The notes below the pieces were generated by a model. That model did no database searches. It was given only the letters and a program-made list of their open reading frames with translations, and was not told where the DNA came from. Below, in pieces: positions 48,000-61,400 of a DNA stretch of 64,000 nucleotides. The position numbers and the translations under genes were made by a program. Numbering within the stretch: the first letter of the stretch is position 1; every line of letters starts with the position of its first letter. The stretch is from Edolisoma coerulescens (Eukaryota > Chordata > Aves > Passeriformes > Campephagidae). The DNA is taken from positions 1,671,330-1,735,329 of the forward strand of contig VWZW01004140.1 in NCBI GenBank assembly GCA_013397115.1. The letters run 5' to 3'.

Positions 48000-49560
48000 A
48001 TGTGTCTGCCCAGAAGTCACTGACAGGGGCAGGAAAACCTTTGCCCAGAGCCTCCAGGAGCAGCATCTGGCCCACGGGAATGCAAGGAATTGTACTTACA
48101 CTCTGTCTTGGTAAGTGAAAGGCAGAAACTACTGAGATTTGATCCTGCTCACAGCATTCCCTCTGGGTCAGTGCAAATCAGGATTTGCTTTGTAGAACAT
48201 CAGGGAAGAAAACCTTGAAAATTACCTTTACACAGATGTATAAAACCTGAAATACACAGATGCAGACATTTAGTTGTTTTCCTTGCTAACCTCAAAGTCA
48301 TCACATCACTTTTTACATGTCAAAGGGCAAAAGTCTGCTGTTGTTTTATTTTTATTCCCTCTTATTTGATTTTCTATTTCCAGCACATCATAAATCACAG
48401 GTTACACCAGGATGTAAGACAGAAAAGCATTGCCTCATTACACACCCAAATGTCTGGGATTAAAATTACAGGCTATCGGCACAGATAAGAGGCAGATTGT
48501 AATGAGTGTCTAAACTCTGGGGTGATGAATCACAGCAGAGCACTATTTACCATCAGTCCTGCACTGTGGTCCTGGTCAGGAGTTAATGATCCAAGGAATG
48601 CCATCACAGAACTGTGGGGTGACATTGCTTCTTGTGCTGTCCCCAAAACTGAGGGTAGGACTCGTGACAGGTGCCAGATGGACCCTCCAGAGCATGGAGA
48701 CCAAGGAGGTTTATCCACATCAACAGGGATGAAGTAGAGAGGAGGCTGGAAAAGAATGAGTGGATAGCCAGTAGAGTTGGAAATTTTTCAGTGGAAGATG
48801 TATTTGTAGGAAAACACCCATCTCTTGAAACTGAAAATTTCTATGGGGAAATACAAACCTCCAGGGAGCTTTTATGCTGGGACAGAGGGAAGAGATGGAG
48901 GGTGGGCAGTGGGACTTCCTTTCCTCTGTGGACTGGAATAGAGTGTCCCATGACTGACCATCGCCACAAACCTGGGCAGGTTCTCAGAAGTTCCAGTCCC
49001 TGCCAATTTAAAAAGACAAAAAGAAGCAGCTTGCACAACCTGATGCCAGCGAGATTTAGCACCAGGAAGAGCATCCAGCACAGGGAGTACCAGGGACTCC
49101 TCCCGGCGTGAGCCCTCTCCATCCACCCAGTGCATTTCAACACTGACCAGTGTCACAGGGACATCACTGTGGGTTTAAAGCACATTTCTCAGCTGACTGG
49201 ACATTTAAGAAGCTGAATTCTGTTCAAATGCAGAGCTTGCCGTGTGCACACCTGCCAAGCCCAACACTTTTACCTTTAAAAGCCGAACACACACAGTCCT
49301 GTGTTACACCATCGTGTGTGTGCTCACGAGACTCACACAGGTGGGAGGGAACATTTCCATCGCAAAACCACCCTGCATCTCATCCGTCAGTAATTCTGCC
49401 CTCCAGGGAGGCGTTTGTGCTGACAGTGAGACGATTATGAAGGTGATTGAGCTTTGATATGTATTGTTGCTCTCCTCAATAGCGCTGATTGGCAGTGGCG
49501 ATTAACTGGGGAGAGCGAGGGAAGGGGTACTCACAGGCTGACCAGGCACATCGTGGATGC
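48000..49560. other. Non-coding stretch downstream of the LTR
   Basis: A consensus splice donor (CTTG/GTAAGT) lies at 48111, just over 100 bases after the LTR. The plus-strand frame at 48671-49111 (146 residues) starts in unique DNA and matches nothing I know. No repeats were recognised. The rest holds nothing I can name. Confidence 0.45.
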
Positions 49561-49699
49561 AATCAGCTTAAGCGGCTGCCAGCAAGCGCTGGTTTTCCTC
49601 TTGAGCAGCTCTGCAGAGGGAGGATGGATGGCAGTCACCCACCAGGTGAGGGTACACATCCCGCGCGGTAGGGATGGCAGCAAGATCTGGGTATTTCAC

Positions 49700-49939
49700 C
49701 TTTCTTTTACTTCCTCTCTCTGGTGGCTTCAGGGGAAGATCCAGGTGTGAAGTCTCTGTCTCCTGAACATTACACCTCAGAAGGCCACAGTCCAAACAGG
49801 ACTTTGTGGTAATTCCCTCTCCTGCAATGCTCTGGAGGAGATGGGTTCCTGCTGCTTTTTCCAGCTCAGTCATTGATTCAACTTGGATTTCCTTCTTGGT
49901 CACACTTTGGTTCTTAGCCATGCTGGGAGTGCCCAATTT
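49700..49939 (-). CDS. Candidate protein-coding exon, family not recognised
   Basis: On the minus strand, a textbook 3' splice site (TACCCCTCTTTTCTCCTTAG, AG complementing 49941-49940, with a branch-point-like TCTGAC just upstream) is followed 18 bases later by an ATG at 49921 in a good Kozak setting (A at -3, G at +4). The frame stays open for 118 codons to a stop near 49568, or for exactly 74 codons to a usable donor (AAAG/GTGAAA, GT at 49699). The predicted start is MAKNQSVTKKEIQVESM, then a charged, helix-prone stretch, a CLDCGLLRC patch with three cysteines, and a basic end near ERGSKRK. I do not recognise the protein. No partner exon was found at lower coordinates in the window. The plus strand is pyrimidine-rich here, which weakens the case. 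It may be a start-codon exon, a terminal exon or chance. Confidence 0.3.
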
Positions 49940-50697
49940 CTAAGGAGAAAAGAGGGGTATTGTCAGAAAATTAAGAGATGCTCACAGCGGGATCCATGGG
50001 ATCATACTCATATCACAAGTACACTTAATTTAATTTGATTCTCTGGGTTATACCTGGAGGCATCTGAACTGTCTCTACTGGCCTGGAAAATGTTCTGACC
50101 TAAGGAAAACACTTTTCTGATCTCATGTGACAACTTCCATCTCCAGCAGCAAATGTTTACTGAGCTACAAAAAATATCAGAACTGTAAGGGTGGAAACAC
50201 AGAGAGTATTCATGCCCAATATGATACTCCAAGGAACAGCCATCAAAAATAGGCTTCTAATTTCTAAAGACTGTCAGATGCCCAGTAGAGTTTCTGCCTC
50301 ATGCACCAAATTTCCCTCTTTCAGTTTTTAATTCTTGACTTCCCTCACGAGGCAGAAGATAGATGAATTATTTTAACAGTTGCAGACAGCTGTGATTTCA
50401 TCACAACCTCAGCTCTTCCCTCAGATATGACACAGCCACAGAGCAAGCTACCCAGTGCAAAGGTCCCCAGAGGAGGGTGCTGCTTGTGTTGTCTTGGAGC
50501 ACAGCTGGGTATCACCCCTCCTCATCCCATTTCCTGATCAGGTTCCATCATCTGGACTGATCAGAGAGGAATCTCTGCCTCACAGATGGCCCCAACCTCT
50601 CTAGCTCCTGCTGCTCACTCACACAACTCCCAGGACCCATTAGCAACAAGTTCCTCCTTATTTCCTTTCCTAATGTTCATTCTATGAGCTGCGGAAG

Positions 50698-50762
50698 CAT
50701 TTTAATACTTTTCAGTATTAAAATGTAATTAATGATTTCACCATAATGAAATTAATAATTAA
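50698..50762. repeat. Two adjacent AT-rich inverted repeats
   Basis: The first has perfect 12-base arms, CATTTTAATACT (50698-50709) and its complement (50714-50725), around 4 bases. The second has 16-base arms (50725-50740 and 50747-50762) that match at 13 of 16 positions around a 6-base loop. Together they could form two neighbouring hairpins or a cruciform. They lie in an AT-rich, repeat-free block of about 150 bases. AT-rich DNA makes such palindromes easier to form by chance. Confidence 0.6.
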
Positions 50763-53700
50763 CTGGAAAGACATTTAGACCCTTTGTTGAACAAAACTCA
50801 CTAATTTTCTGATGCATTAGGCCTGTCTGGTCTGCTCTGCCTGTGAGGCAGCTATCCCACAGCTGGCAGCAAGCCAGGGGCTGCAGAAAACCTTTCTATT
50901 TTCCTGTCAGAGCATTTCTGACAGGCCTCTGCAGCAGCTCTGCTCACAGGCACCATCAGCTCCTGGCTGCTGGATCCTATCAAAGACAGGAGAATAAAAG
51001 GAAAAGGTAAACATGGATGGGGGGGAGGTGATGGGCTTGAATGACCAGCTTCCCACCAACACTATGCCATTTGTGAGATGCCCAGACTAAAGGGTTTCTG
51101 AAAGAATTTAGAGAGGATATTTTGATCTCTGCCTTGAGGACATCTCTGCAGCAGACCAACACGATGGTAGCCACCAGCTAAAGGGCAGGATGAGGCGCAG
51201 GGAATGAGCAGCTGGCGCAGCAGTGCACTGTGCCCTCCAATTCCATCCCCACAGCCCCACACCAGTTCACCTCTTCTGCCCCAAGCTCTCGTCATTGCCC
51301 CATGGACAGCAGACAGCCACAGAATAATAAATAACCTTGCCTGGAAACACTAATTCCTTAAGAGTTTAGACTCAGACCAATGGTTTTGTGGTGTATTTGG
51401 CAACCCCCATCACAACCTGAGGCTCAGGCCCTCTGCCACACCACCAAAGGCAGCTTTTACAGCTGAGCCAGCACCGTTCTTCGGTACTGAAGAATCTTAA
51501 GCTAAGATTTTAGCCTTCCCTTGAAGCCAACTGAATTAATCAATTCCTCCTTGGCATTGAAATAAACTCACTTTCTGCTAGGTGGGTCAAAACCTCACAA
51601 TCTCTTTCAGCTGTTCTGTTCCCATGAATTCCATTACAATAGGTTGCAGAGGGGAAGATTAGAGGGAAGGCAGAGCCAGCGGCAGGCCTGGCTTTATGAG
51701 GGGGAAAAAAACACACACACAATTTATTTTTCATTGCTTTGTGATGAATATGAATTCAATTACATGCAGAGGAGAACTGCTGTAGTCAGTCAGAATTATC
51801 CTCAGCTAGTAGCAAACATAATGGCATTTAACAAGGAGAGCTTATCATCAAGGTTCAGACAAGCTTGAGCCCGTGTTGCACCTGAGGAACCTGCACAAGC
51901 AGACAGTGCCTGTCACAGCCGAGGATGAATCTCCCATCTGCACATCTGGAGGAGGGAGGGTGAAGCAAGGTGTTAGTGCAGCACTCTGGTCACTGCCAGT
52001 CCTCCAGCCACACCTGTCAGGCCAGCAGCCACAGGCACCGGGGAGCAGGAGGACCAGCTGTCCAAACGTGAGCACGTGCCATAAAATCAGCAGAGAAACA
52101 TCCTTGTCTCCCTCCTGGATTCTGTCATTTCTCCTACCTGACAAAACTCTCCCTGTCCCTGGGCAATGTTTCCAACAGCGGGGTTAAGCTTTGCCCACCA
52201 AGCTCCCGAGCTCAGAGGCTGTGTGTGCAGAGGGCAGCTCTCCTCCTGCCCTGACCCAGCCACATACCAGGGAAATGTCCCCACAAAGGGCACCACAACA
52301 CCTGAGCAGCCCAGATATACCTGTGTATATCTCTGTGCCCTCTCATTTATCAGCTCTGGCCATGCCAGAACAGTGATCACCAGTGCAGGAGCTAAGAGTT
52401 CTTCAAAGAGACCTTTTCAGTCCTGACTGAGCAGAAAGCATCAATCATTGACACATCCATGCTTGGCATGAAGAGCCTCAGCACAGCTCCCCCAGTGCAA
52501 TGAGCAGCTCAGCTCATGGGGAGGAGGATGAATCTCACCACATCCCTGGGAATTCCCCCAAAAATTCTGCTGCCCCCAGGACAGCCCTGCAATGCCCAGA
52601 GGCCCCTGGTCCTGCCGTCCCACTCCCCAGAAGCACCAGTCCCCTGGCAGTGGCTGCGTTTCCCCAGCTGCCACAGCATCAGAAAGAGAAATTCTCAAGC
52701 AAATGGGAAGAGGGACTGAAAATTTCCACATACTGTGCATTAATCTCATGCATTCTCCTGGTGATGAAATTCCCCTGGGCTGTCACTAATGTTTGTCCAA
52801 CACTGATACATTCAGGTTTTCTTTCTTCCAAGTAACTCTCAGGTTGTTTCTCTGGGAGAAGCCAGGGGCAAATGGGAAGGCTCAGGCAGCAGCAGCCAGG
52901 TGAGGCTAAAAGGATCCAGCTTTGGGGATCCAGCTGTGTTTTGGGATGCAGCTGTTAAAGCCCAGCTCTGGAGCAGCAGACATGCCAGACTGTGCTTCCC
53001 AAAGGAGGCTGCTGGAGATGCACTTGCCAGGAGTCTGCCTTCCTCCCAGCACACACAAGGCTTCCTCTGTTGTAACAGCAAAATGCTATTTTGGAGCAGC
53101 TCTCTGGACAGAGATGCTCAAATCTTGGCCAAAACCAAACATCTCAAATTTCCTCGCTATTTTTCATCGAACCACTTCATGGTCATTTGTGGGTTAAGTT
53201 TTGCATCTCCTTCAGCGTGGAAGGGGAGTGTTGCTGCTCTTTAGAGTCAGAAGAAATACGACATGAGCATCACATTTCTTGGTCAAACATGGATCAAGGC
53301 AGAGCAAAGCTCATACAAACCCTGGACATCTGTGCTCCCTTCCCCATGTGTTTGCTCCTTCTCACCAGCAAGAGATGGTCCTGGCCATTTACCAACAGGG
53401 AAGGTGTTTGATCCCGTTTCCACCCAGGTGAGGCTGCTGGTGGATGATCCTACCCCAGCCTGGGGTCTCCCCATTCCCAAACCCACCCTGCAGAGGCCTC
53501 AAAAGGAGCTGAGCTCTGCCCTGAGCACAGCGACAGCGCCACGGCCGGCTCTGGGTCTGGAGTCAGGCTGTGTCATTAGACAAAATCTACGGGCTTGAAT
53601 TCTGCCATCTGCTCACCAGACTTGATTGAAAGTGTAGGAATTACATGAAATTACCTGATTATGTGCAGGCTGACAACAGCAGATATTGCAGCCCAGGCTG

Positions 53701-55324
53701 AACAGCAGCGTGGCCATTCCTGTCTCTGACAGAGGAGTGGGGGCTTTGCCCTGGTAATAACAAGCATTGCAAGTTTCTTCTCCTTAGAGCTGAGCTGGTT
53801 TCTTTTTTTTTAATCTGAGTTTGGAGAAGAAAACATCCAAATTGCACATAATAAGTGGAACACAGAGAAAAAGAGCCAGCTGTACTCACAGATGTTACAG
53901 CACAACCAAAGGTGCTTTTGTATTTCCTCTCCCCCCAGAAAAAGCCATATACACCTAATGAATAAAGCAGGAGATTTCCTCGATAGAATTAATAGCATGC
54001 AGTCCTTCCTGCCTTGCCTTTAATCACACTCAGCACCCAGTGGGCCCGGGAGAGAAAGTCAGCATTACTCATTGACTCAGGCAAACTCTGAGTGTTTGTC
54101 AAGCACCCCAATCCTTCACGGCTTTAATGCCGCACTTCGGGGAACAAAATCAGGACCTGTGGCCAGCCCTCGGAGCTTGGTGCTCACTGGAGGCAAAGCT
54201 TGGGTTAAAGTCAATTGACATTTCACTTGAGCACAAACAGTGTTTACAAATGTTGTGTGTAGGAAAAGCCTAATTAGGTGGACTCATTCAACTTAATTCA
54301 TTCACAGAGAGCTTCAGATTTATATTGATGTAAATTCCTGGAGATCCAGAGGATTTGGCTCACTTTAAGAAGGTGGCTTAGAGGTAGATCTGACTGTCAG
54401 TCTATGGGATGCACACAGACTGTCCATTCTGGGTCTGTTACACCCCTGTTATCAGTGGTGGTGTAAATGGTGTGGTTTCAGGTACCTGTGCAAGCCTCCA
54501 CCTACAGAAGCACCTGTGAAGCTTTGGAAACTAGGAGATGAAGAGAGGAGAGGAGTTCAGATGTGGCTGAATCTGAAAATGTTTCAGGATTTGCAAAAAA
54601 AAAAAATAAAGGGGTTTTTAACAGATCTCACCTGATCTGGTTCAGCCCAGAGCACAGCAAGGTGTAGCACAGGGGGAATTCTGCCTAAAGAAAAAGCAAA
54701 TCAAGTGAGTCATAGGCAAGAGTGGTTAGAGAATATTGCAAAGCAGAGCTCCCATCCATCACAAAATCTGATTACCCGAATATATTTTGCTTAGAAACAT
54801 TTCTACCTGCATCAACCAAGAAGTCTGGCTTTGCTGAGCAGCTGGGCTCCTCCTGAGCCTCACCCACAGCCCCAGCTCCCCAGCAGAGCAGGGGACAGCT
54901 CGGAGGGACAGCTGCCTGTCCCTCTGTCCTGCCTGGCAGGACCAAGCCCGGGGAGGGACAGGAGCCCCCACACTCTCAGGCAGCAGTGGGACACCACAGA
55001 ACATCTGACCCACAGCTCCTGCAGGAACTGAAGCAGCTCTGGCAAACACAAAGAAATTTTGAATTCACTGAAAATGACGTGTTTTGATTTGGCTTAACAT
55101 GCCAGGATCGTTTGATCTGGGTTCACTAGACTGGAATGATAAGTTTCATTTAAATCTTCTGGATGAAAGAGAAAAGTCTATGCATCGATTTGATTTTAAA
55201 TATTTTGTTTTTCATGGAAGATTATCTTTTTACAGCAACTGCATTATCCATATACACAAACACTTAAGCACCTCTAATTACCACATGTCAGTGAGTTTGC
55301 TAACAGACTTCTTGGGATCTATAG

Positions 55325-55425
55325 AACCTTATTCTCACTTTTGGTAAAGTCGCTTCACATCCTCTTATTCCCTGCTACCTAGAGCCATAAAATGGGAATA
55401 AAAATAGTTATGGAGAAAGAGTAAG
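55325..55425 (+). repeat. Possible MIR/CORE-SINE remnant
   Basis: TTGGTAAAGTCGCTTCAC resembles the MIR segment for a GGGCAAGTCACTTAAC pattern. After a gap, ATAAAATGGGAATAAAAATA resembles the following GTAAAATGGGGATAATAATA segment. Order and spacing fit MIR, but the intervening part is diverged and the call rests on two words. Confidence 0.4.
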
Positions 55426-58400
55426 AGCCTGCAGCCAGAATGTATTTCTCTCTCTGCCTGGGTAGAGGGACCACGGGGGCTGTGCCTGTCCCCCACCTGT
55501 CAGCTCTGTAAGAGTCACCTGGTGACTGGGAAGGTGAGATAAAACAGCCCAAGGCTCTCAGAAGGATCCTTCCAAGGGATCCTTGTTCCCTTCCACAGCA
55601 GCAGATGGGGTTTGCAGCACAGCCTGCCCATAAGGTTTGAGGTTTGGGATGCTGCAGGCTGCTGCTCCCAGCCCAGCCAAGCCAAGGCAAGTGTTAACAG
55701 AGCTCCTGTACTCCAGTTTGCGCTGCAAAATGAAGGCTGCTCTCCTGGGCTGCAGTGTGATTGCAACACGCTTAAATACCTCATTAGTGAGGCCTCTGTG
55801 AGCACCACCAAGACCAGCAGGATTTTAGAGGGGCAGAAGCTTTTGTGCTTTCTCCTTTTCCACAGGGGAGAACTCAACTCACCGTCCAATTTGCAATTGC
55901 TAAGACAAAACTGTGCTCGTGGAATTGGATTTGCCAGCACAGTTTGTGCCTCCATCTAATTGTTTTTTAAACTTTGTGGCTTGGGAAGAATTAGCAATCA
56001 TGGTGTTCTTAGAGACTTCAGGGGTTTCTTAAAAAAAATTTTCTTCCCATCATATCCCATATGTTTCTATTTCTCTCAGGGAAACAGAGCCAAGTCATCC
56101 TCTGACTAAGACCTGGTAATTCGCAGAGCACATCAATCTGCTGGACAAAGCATTTGCAGTCTGTTGAAGAGATTAAGACGAACTTCTCTAGTGGGGAAAT
56201 TGATACCAGGAATAAATATAAATCTTGTTAACGTGATTATTTGCGTTCTTTTTAATGATGCTCGCAAAGATAGATTAATTTTCTTAAGTTTTTTTATTGC
56301 AAGAGGAGGAGTGAGAAGGTGATCATGAGAGGATGTCTGATTAAAACCACTAAGGGCTGGTATTTGCAGGGAGTCATTCCTTCAAGCCTTGCCAGCCCTG
56401 ACTCAGGAACACCAGGAAAGCTGAGATGCAACGGTAGCTTTTACCCCCCCTCCTGATCTGACCTCTGCTGGAATTAAAAATACTTCAGGCTTTAACTAAT
56501 AATGCGACACAACCTCTGCCAAAGGCCACATCATCTACCAGGATATGCCCCCACCACCCACTTTGACAATTCATACCCCCTTGGCTTCTGTTTTAAAGTC
56601 TCCTCTGTGGCATTAAATGTGAGACAAAGGCTTGGACCTTATAAAGATCTGGCCTCTGATGGCTTTAGAAAAAGTCTGAGCTATTTAAATTTTTGAGCTT
56701 AAAACTAACATTGGTTCTGTTTTTAAAGTGTTCTTAAATCCTCCTACTCAGGGAAAAATGATAAAAATATCCCACCACACCTGCTTAACTTGCCCACTTG
56801 TAACAGCCACTGCTTTTTAAGAACAGGTGTTTCAAAGTTGTCCCCTAAACAGCTTTTTTTGAGCATTTGACAGGTGAGATATTTAGGGATTTGGGCAATG
56901 TGCACCCAAAGAGAGAAAAGGCCAAGAACATGAGGGGTTTGTGGCAGCATCCCACCCATGGCAGCCCTGTAACACCACCCCTTCACTCTGGCCCCCCAAA
57001 AACCCCCTAAACTAAACCCCCTAAACTTTCCTGCACCAGAGACTTGTCCCCTCTCCATTGTTCTGTTGTAGATTTGTAATCTTGGGCAGGCTCCTAAAAA
57101 TAGAAACTCTGCCCTGACATCTGTGCCTTTCTCGTGTCAGTAAAAGCAGGGCGTGAAGTGCTTCTAATCAGCTTCTCATCTCTGGAATAAGGAGGATTTC
57201 CCGTCTCTGGTCAAAAGCCACGGATGGCAGAGGTTTGGTTTTATTCCCTTTGGCCACTGGCAGTGGCAGACCCCGAGCTGCTGCGAAGCACCAAAGCTCT
57301 GCACCAGCTCCTAGCTCTGGGAAATCCCAGCTGCCTGCTCACATCTATGCTCTGGAAGCAATCTTTAATCTTCCCAACGTTCCCTTCAGGCTCTTTGTTC
57401 CAAGGCTGCAGAATGCCTTCACACAGCCTCAGATCCCAGAAGTGCAATGCAACCTCAGGGCAAAGGGTGAAAATGTGAACGTGATTTATTTTTTTGATTG
57501 GTTGGTTCTTTTTTCATACTAAAAAACCAAAAGAACAAAGAAAAGTTAAAGAAACCCCCCTACCATTAAAGTGGTTGCCAGCTTCCTCCCTCATGAAAAT
57601 GCTTAATCTGCTCATTCCTTTGAACATCAAAGCCATAAAGTTCTGTGCTTCCTCCTCTCTTCATCCCTTCCTTTCCTTCAAAAAATGTTCATATTGTAAC
57701 AGAAGCACCAACCACAAATCCACCGAACCTCTTGTTTGCAATAGGTCATAAAATCTGTTTGGTGGCTGGTACTTCCCCTCCACTTTTCCTACCCTGAGCC
57801 TGCTGATGGGTGTGACTGACACACATTGGCTTATTCATGACAGACCATGGTTTTCAAAGGATCTTCAGGTGCCTTTGGCTATCTGAGGCTTGGCTGGCCA
57901 CGAGCAAAGGGCACCCAGAGCCCTGGCTTCTCCTGTGGTTCTCTGGCCTTTAGCATCTCCCCTGCCAGGGAGAGGGGCTGTGAAACCCAGGAGGTGTTTA
58001 AGCACACCTCACACACATTTCCCTGGATAAGATCCTCCTCCTTCTGACAGCCCCAGGTTCAGCCCACCCAAGGCAGACATGTGACACTGAAAGGCAAATC
58101 TTATTTTTTTACCTAGGGGAGGGCAAAGGAAACATAGCCAAGAGCTAAGTGAATGTAGAGGACAAGAACACAGATATATTTTCGAGCTGGCTGCTCTGCA
58201 GGTGAAGGACAAGACTGAAACCGAACCAAAGCTGCTCACCAGACCTTTGAGGCCATCTAAAGTGAGACAGAATCAGCAAAGATTTCATTACTCAGAAATC
58301 CCTCCAGATGTCTTAAATAATTCATAGCAAGCGCCGGGACATAAAGACCAGGAGTTCCATTAGGAGGCCCATCGGGTTGGTTTCTGTTCATTAGGGTGAG

Positions 58401-61400
58401 TCACACAAAACACATCATTACATAAAGTAGGATGTCTCATTAATGACATCAGTCTGGGGCTGTAATGTGCCAGTGCCTGGGAGAGCTCTGGGAGGCTCAA
58501 TCCTTGTCCTTGTTGCCCCAGAGAGTCCCCCAGTGATTCCCTGCAGGAAGGCACCCCTCAGTCCCAGCCACGCTGTCCCTGGGGTCTGGCTGTGACTCTT
58601 CCTGTGAGTGCTTGGCCTTTCCCCAGCAGTGTCACCCCTCCCATGAGCTGCCCCCGAGGACAGGAGTCTCCTCGTGCTCGCCCCAAGCAGGGCACAGCTC
58701 CGGCTGGGCACCCAGCTCTGACAGCAGCGAGGGAAAACCCATCCCTGAGCTGAGCTCCTGCTGCCACTGTCAACTCTGGGAATGCAACAGGGGCTAAAGG
58801 AGCAGCATGGATCACTCCAGAGTTTGGAATAACACAGCAGGGCTGCACTGCGGCTTTGGAGGTACGGGAAGCAGGAGCATTTCAGCAGCAGGCGGTAGGT
58901 GTGCCCACCAGCTGCAGGGCAGACCTGGGACCCTGGATTTCCACACCAAGGCCAGCCCTGTTTGCACAGATAGTGGTGCAAAGGGGTGCTGCTCGCTTCA
59001 GTCCTGCCTCCTGCAAGTACCCAGATGAGGGGAGATGAATTTCATGAAGAAAAATATCTTGCAATGCACGGGGAGAGAGCCCAGGTTTCTCCTGTCACTT
59101 CTGTAGAGACAGGAGAGAGACCCTCTCTGGGGAGCAACCAGCAGTAGCTGGGAGCTGTGGGCTCGCAGCCCATCCCACCTGTGCAGCCTCTGCCCACTTT
59201 TGGAGCTCAGCAGTGCAGCTCCCTCCCACCTTTTCAACAAAAAGTGTTGTTATGGGAGACACACACCACAAAGTCAGCGTTCAGAAATCTGCACCATCCT
59301 GTGGAAGCCCACTGCGACCTCAGGGTCAGAGGGTGAACTAAATGAACTCCCCAGTTCCCTGCAGGCTCCTTTCTAGTGTCCTACAGTTTTCCAGACAGGA
59401 GTGTGCTCGGTGATGGATGTTCATACCCTGCAGTGGTGTGAGACGGAGATCAGAGACGTGAGTGGGAATTAGGTTTCACTGTTTGGCACAGGAGAGGATC
59501 CTATGAATGATTCAGGGCAGTATCGAGGTCTGCACCAACATAACCTTTCAGAACAGCACTCACCCCATGCCAGGTCATGTCCAGACTCCACACTTGGACA
59601 TTACCAAAATATTGCTGCCAGGACAGAGTCTTGGTTGCCTGCACAGAATCTCTAAAATTTACTGGTGGGGAGAAGGAAAAAGGTCAGGGAACATCCTCGT
59701 GTATTTTGCTCTCCAACAGCTATTCCACATGATGGTATCAAAATGCAGCAGCAGTGACAGGGACAGATGATCTAGAACTCCCTGCATTATTAACTTACAG
59801 TGAAAGATGAGGCAGCTTTTGTGAAAAGTATCTCTTTGCATGTTTAATACACAATGCTCTAACCTCAACACACTGCCACTCACGATGCTGTGTTAAAACT
59901 CAGCTAACGTTTTAAGTCCCATACTGAAAAGAAGAGAAAATATTTGCTGAGTTCAAACACTCCTTAATGTTCCAGGCTTGGAGATGGGACTGTTAAGATC
60001 AGGAGAACAAAACAGGAAGGTGGGGGGAGAAAATTGAGTGACAAATGGCAATGGAAGTGAAGAGGAAACAAAGAGAGGAGAAGTGGAGACAGAGTTCAAG
60101 ATATGCCCAGACCGCACCAGCTCCAAGGCATTCAGCTTTCCCCGTGGGATACTCAGACTGTGACACAGAGAGGTGCAGCACCACACCTCACAGTGCTGGA
60201 AGGTGCTTCCTTACTCCCTGCTGAGCCTCCAGCTCTGTGAGGCACCATCCACTCATGAGTGCCTTGTCTAAGAGGAGCAGTCCAACCCAGCACCCCAAAT
60301 CCCAGTTTCCTATCCCATCTCCGCACAAACTCCATTCACAGCTCCAGCCTGGCTCCTGCAAGAGGCTTTCTGCCCTCATCCTGAGCTCAGCCTCGTAACA
60401 ACTAGAAAAAAATTAGCACCAAAATCTCTACAGCAGCAGGGGAGCAGGGAGAAAAGATGGGGTGTGCCAGGCCCATGGAGTCCTTCTTCTCCATGAACCC
60501 TGAACGGTCACACTGTGCCTCATCCTCTAAGGAAAGTGTGAGTATGGCAGAGCCAAGCCTTTAAGCTCTGCAGTAACCAAATCCCAGAAATACTTTATCC
60601 TAAGCTCTTTAGCATGGAGTGCCTGAGCAGCACGTGTAGAAACCAGCCCTAATGCTTGCAGACAAGCCAGGAGTCCAGGAGACGTGGGTTTCTTCCTGTT
60701 ATGTTAAGCTGAAATAGAATTATATGGTCTTTAGTTTACCTTGCCATGAAGGCACATTAGGCATGGATTTCTCTAAAGCCAGAACATCACAAGCTACCCA
60801 AACAGCCCTGTCATTGCAATTTCACAATTTCCCTCTTTTGTGCATCTCTGAGCTCTGACTGCAAGAAAATTTCATCTCCTCAGCCCACTGCCATCTGGAG
60901 CAAGGTTCAGTCACAAGCATAGTGGGAAAGGATATTTCTGGAGAACAGTGGGAAGGTTAACAATGAGTGTGCTCAGAGCTGGTGACCTTTCTGCATCTCA
61001 CTGTGACATTCTGGTCTCCACTGCATCATCTGGAACCACTAAGTGGAAGTCACTTGGAAGATAACAAGAGTTCTGAGATCTGACAAAACCTGGGGGCTGC
61101 AAACCCTCAGCCAGCCAGCCAGGGAGAGTCTCCCCAGAAGACTATCAATCTTAAATTATCCCAATTCATCCAGGAGACTGGAGTGGCTCCTAGATCATCT
61201 GCAGAGCATCAGCAGGAGATTCTCAGCAGCTCAGGGACTTTATGTCTGAGCCACCCCAGCTTTGGAGGGGACAGAGGCGGAGGGTGTTCAGATGGGCTAA
61301 TTCCAGATTAAGCTTCACAGGGAACATCAAAACTTTAATTACTGGGTTAAAAATGGACATCAGAGGGTGCCTTGTAACCTCCTGCCATCGAGGGAACAGG

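Noticed and set aside
47785..48300. Start of a full endogenous retrovirus
   Set aside because: No primer-binding site or gag/pol frame follows and no second LTR was found in the window, so only a solo LTR is called.
48671..49111. 146-residue plus-strand frame
   Set aside because: It has no recognised family and no acceptor, and the only donor-like word is near its end. It may be chance.
58418..58981. 187-residue minus-strand frame
   Set aside because: It lies in GC-rich DNA with frames open on both strands and has low similarity to anything I know.
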